Of a DNA stretch of 64,000 bases, positions 61,440-64,000 are shown piece by piece. Made by a program: the position numbers and the translations under genes. The number at the start of each line of letters is the position of its first letter. Within the stretch, counting starts at the first letter, position 1. Origin of the DNA: Sapria himalayana (Eukaryota; Streptophyta; Magnoliopsida; Malpighiales; Rafflesiaceae); the NCBI GenBank assembly GCA_029783825.1, contig JAREIK010012400.1, positions 186,001 to 250,000 on the forward strand, written 5' to 3'. The notes beneath the pieces are model-generated. The model searched no databases and was not told where the DNA came from. It saw nothing but the letters and a program-made list of their open reading frames with translations.

Positions 61440-62345
61440 GGTTTTTGGTAGTGTTTCTTTTATCCGAAATTGAAGAGGTTCATGATTGGGCGGGGATATT
61501 GATTCAAACAAAAAAGTTTCAATTTTATATTAAAAACAAAAACTTAGGATTTATTTATGTTAATTTCTAGAAATTTGATAGCATTTCTCTTATTTGGAAT
61601 TGAAGAGAATGATGATATTTGATTGAGGATATTGATTCAAATAAAACAGTTCCAATTTTATATTTGAGAATGGGGCTTAGGGTTTGTTTATGTCAATTGT
61701 TAGAAATTTGGTAGCATTTTTTCTATTTGGAATTGAATAGATGTTTGATTTGGGATATTGATTTATAAAATAATGTTTTTGAATGTTATATTAGAGAAGA
61801 AAACATAGGGTTTATTTATGTTAATTGTTAAAAATTCGGAAGCATTTTTATTTTATCTGAAATTGAAGAGTTGTTTGAGTTGGGATATTGATTTAAATAT
61901 TAAGTTCTGAATGTTATATTAGAGAAGAAAACATAGGGTTTATTTATGTTAATTGTTAAAAATTCGGAAGCATTTTTATTTTATATGAAATTGAAGAGTT
62001 GTTTGAGTTGGGATATTGATTTAAACATTAAGTTCTGAATTTTATATTAAAGAAGAAAATTTAGGGTTTGTTAGTTTGTACTAATTACTAGAAATTTAAT
62101 AGCATTTTTTCTATCTAGAATTGAAAAGGATATGTTTGGTTGAATTTATTAACTCGGACAAAAATGTTTTAAATTTTATGTTAGAGAAGAAAACTTTACA
62201 TTTGTCTGTGTCAATCGCTAAAAAATTTGTAGTATTTCTACTACCTAGAATTGAATAGGATATTGTTAAAAACAAAAAAAAAAAGTAATGAATTTTATTC
62301 TAGGGAGGAAAACTAAGGGTTTGTTTTATATCAACTGCTAGAAAT
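61440..62345. repeat. 130-bp tandem array, 7 diverged copies
   Basis: The marker word GAATTGAAGAG recurs at 61466, 61596, 61729, 61859, 61987, 62118 and 62248, spaced 128-133 bp. Each unit also carries GGATATTGATT, TTTTATATTAGAGAAGAAAA and TAGGGTTTGTTTATGTCAAT. The array lies just after the last PGK donor, so in the former PGK intron. Confidence 0.9.
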
Positions 62346-62514
62346 ACAAATCCTCTTAAAATACCAAATAAAAAAAGTTATATTTGATGTGCAAAATTTG
62401 AAAGAAATTAATATCTTGATAGTTTTACATTTGAAAATAGAGGTGCTACATTTGAAAATATAGGGGAGGACTAAGAGATAATATGGTATAAATTGGAAGG
62501 AGAGGGGGGAAAAG

Positions 62515-62553
<39 letters not shown>

Positions 62554-64000
62554 AGCACGCACGCATGCGTGCGTGTGTATGTATGTATATGTATTTTTTA
62601 AGACTTAATTAACAAATAATTTTTTATATTAGAATAATTCTGTATATTTTCTAAATAATTATTCCAAGGTATAAATATTTACACATTATTTTTAATTTTG
62701 TTTTTCTCTCTCTTTTTTTCTACACACACACACACACTAACTATTTAAAGATTGTGTATTTGTGCATATGTGTTTTTATATGTTTATGCATATATATATA
62801 CATACATACGGACACATATTTTTTTTAAAAAAAAGTTTGTTTGAGTTTTTGTGTTTGTATGTATGTAAATATTTAGTAGCTATCGCCTATGTGAGTTATA
62901 ATTGTATTGCTAGTCTTAAGGCTAGATATAGAAGAAAACTAATATCAGATAGATAATTAATTTTAATAGATTTATTATAATTTTTTTATGGATTAAGAAT
63001 TATTTAAAAAATGTGTTTTATATGGTCAATCTAAACTAGTTAAAATTAAATTTAGTTAATAATTTATGATAAGCTTGTATGATATTATTCATATGCATAA
63101 TGAAAATTTAAATATAAATGATATAATAGTTATTTTATCTTTATAAGAAATAAAAATAAATATAAAAATTTTTTATGCAATACAAATTTTTTTTATAAAA
63201 ATAGTATATGTTGGTGTTCAGGCATCTTCGTTTACACTTAGATTATGTTAAATTGAGATCACTAATTAGTAACCATTTTGTTCTTATTTGGTGATTTGGG
63301 CTTATAATATTTTGTTTATTTATTTTTTTATTAATAATAATTTATAATAATTTAGATTTGATTTTTTTTATTAAAATGACATCGTAATAAATATTTTGTT
63401 TATTTATTTTATTATTGCAAAACTAGTTATATAATATTTATGATCTATACATATATTCATTTTATAGATATCAATTTCTTTAATTATTGTTTACTTATTT
63501 TATTTTTTTAATTATTCCACAAGGGACGAGGCCCTAGATTGGACCATGTTTTTTGTTGTGGATGAGAAAACTGGATTGGTTGGTCAAGCTGCTCCGCCAT
63601 CAACTGGTCACCAGACCAGATTGGTTCTACCAAATAGCCTGGTATCCCATCAAGCCGTCAGGATTGGTGGTCAAACCATTGGTTTGATTGAACTGGTTGG
63701 CTATTTGGGAATTGATCCCGAGTGTGAGCCTACTTAAAAAGTAATTTTGTGATGGAAGATGGTAATCAAATCCATGCCAACTACCACTTGGGCTCGTTAG
63801 CCCTTTTTCCAGATTACTTGAATATTAATTTTTTTAACTATACTACTATTAAAATAATATTTCAATATGTATTTATATTTGTTATTGTATTTTATTGTTT
63901 TTTTAATTAAATTATTAAAATGTAAATTATCATTATAATTTCTAAATAAATCCTTTTGATGATAAATAAATATTATATATATATATATATGTATGTATAT
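62346..64000. other. AT-rich right edge, possible PGK intron continuation
   Basis: No further PGK exon was found. An alternating purine-pyrimidine tract lies at 62515-62590. A more balanced island at 63530-63790 repeats GGTTGGTCAA / GGTCACCAGACC / GGTCAAACC words and yields a short open frame; it resembles a transposon end, but no partner was seen. A CA run lies at 62722-62736. Confidence 0.45.
62515..62590. repeat. (TA)n(TG)n compound microsatellite
   Basis: TA repeats pass into TG repeats, then GCACGCACGCATGCGTGCGTG and a TATG run. The tract is almost entirely alternating purine-pyrimidine for about 70 bp. Confidence 0.95.

Noticed and set aside
63546..63737. 63-codon plus-strand open frame (MFFVVDEKTGLVGQ...)
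   Set aside because: It lies in a small island of repeated GGTCAA/GACC words that resembles a transposon end; no recognisable domain.

Overview
This window is plant nuclear DNA: very AT-rich, full of microsatellites, and dominated by decayed transposable elements. Only short stretches of host coding sequence remain. The exons are intron-split, and one encodes the start of a plastid-targeted phosphoglycerate kinase, so the source is a land plant and most likely a flowering plant. I cannot name the species. No rRNA, tRNA, CRISPR or operon structure was seen.

Host genes. Three loci can be recognised. (1) 8079-8264 (-) is an intact first exon of a peroxisomal 2,4-dienoyl-CoA reductase-like SDR with a good splice donor; no later exon was found. 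(2) 24779-26121 (-) is an unprocessed pseudogene of a DEAD-box RNA helicase of the DDX49/DBP8/plant RH36 type, with three exons, several stops, a frameshift and deletions. (3) 35735-36148 (+) is an intact exon 1 of plastid phosphoglycerate kinase. Downstream PGK exons, clearly decayed, lie at 60851-61412 on the same strand and in the right order, about 25 kb away. A further open stretch at 32055-32246 looks gene-like but was not recognised.

Mobile elements. Four large hAT transposons share TIRs of the type TAGAGGTGTCAAATGGG and transposase relics: 2060-5365, 13863-17164, 18833-24700 and 46738-52676. Related non-autonomous pieces form GC-richer islands full of GGCATG/CAGCACGAC motifs. A second hAT family (TIR near CTATGAAGCACGGACA, BED-finger/DUF659-type transposase) has copies at 37487-40314 (+) and 54360-57492 (-). 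A third, non-autonomous hAT family (TIR CATAGTTGTGAAAG) has copies at 6048-7108 and 60092-60568. Perfect 8-bp target-site duplications confirm five insertions: 6048, 10582, 13863, 54360 and 60092. Copia fragments (gag, gag-pre-integrase/integrase, RNase H), two probable solo LTRs and PIF/Harbinger ORF1 relics make up the rest.

Layout. 0-8 kb: hAT elements. 8 kb: reductase exon. 9-24.7 kb: hAT cluster, with an LTR and a MITE nested inside the element at 18.8-24.7 kb. 24.8-26.1 kb: helicase pseudogene. 26.1-31.6 kb: large inverted repeat, each arm holding a Harbinger ORF1 relic and a copia tail. 31.8-33.1 kb: unrecognised ORF, a 31-bp minisatellite and copia gag. 35.7 kb: PGK exon 1. 37.5-60.6 kb: nested hAT, LTR and copia elements. 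60.9-62.3 kb: PGK distal exons and a 130-bp tandem array.

Nothing here looks like a coordinated new system. The most interesting structures are the 5.5-kb inverted repeat, the PGK locus spread over 25 kb, and the precisely datable nested insertions.
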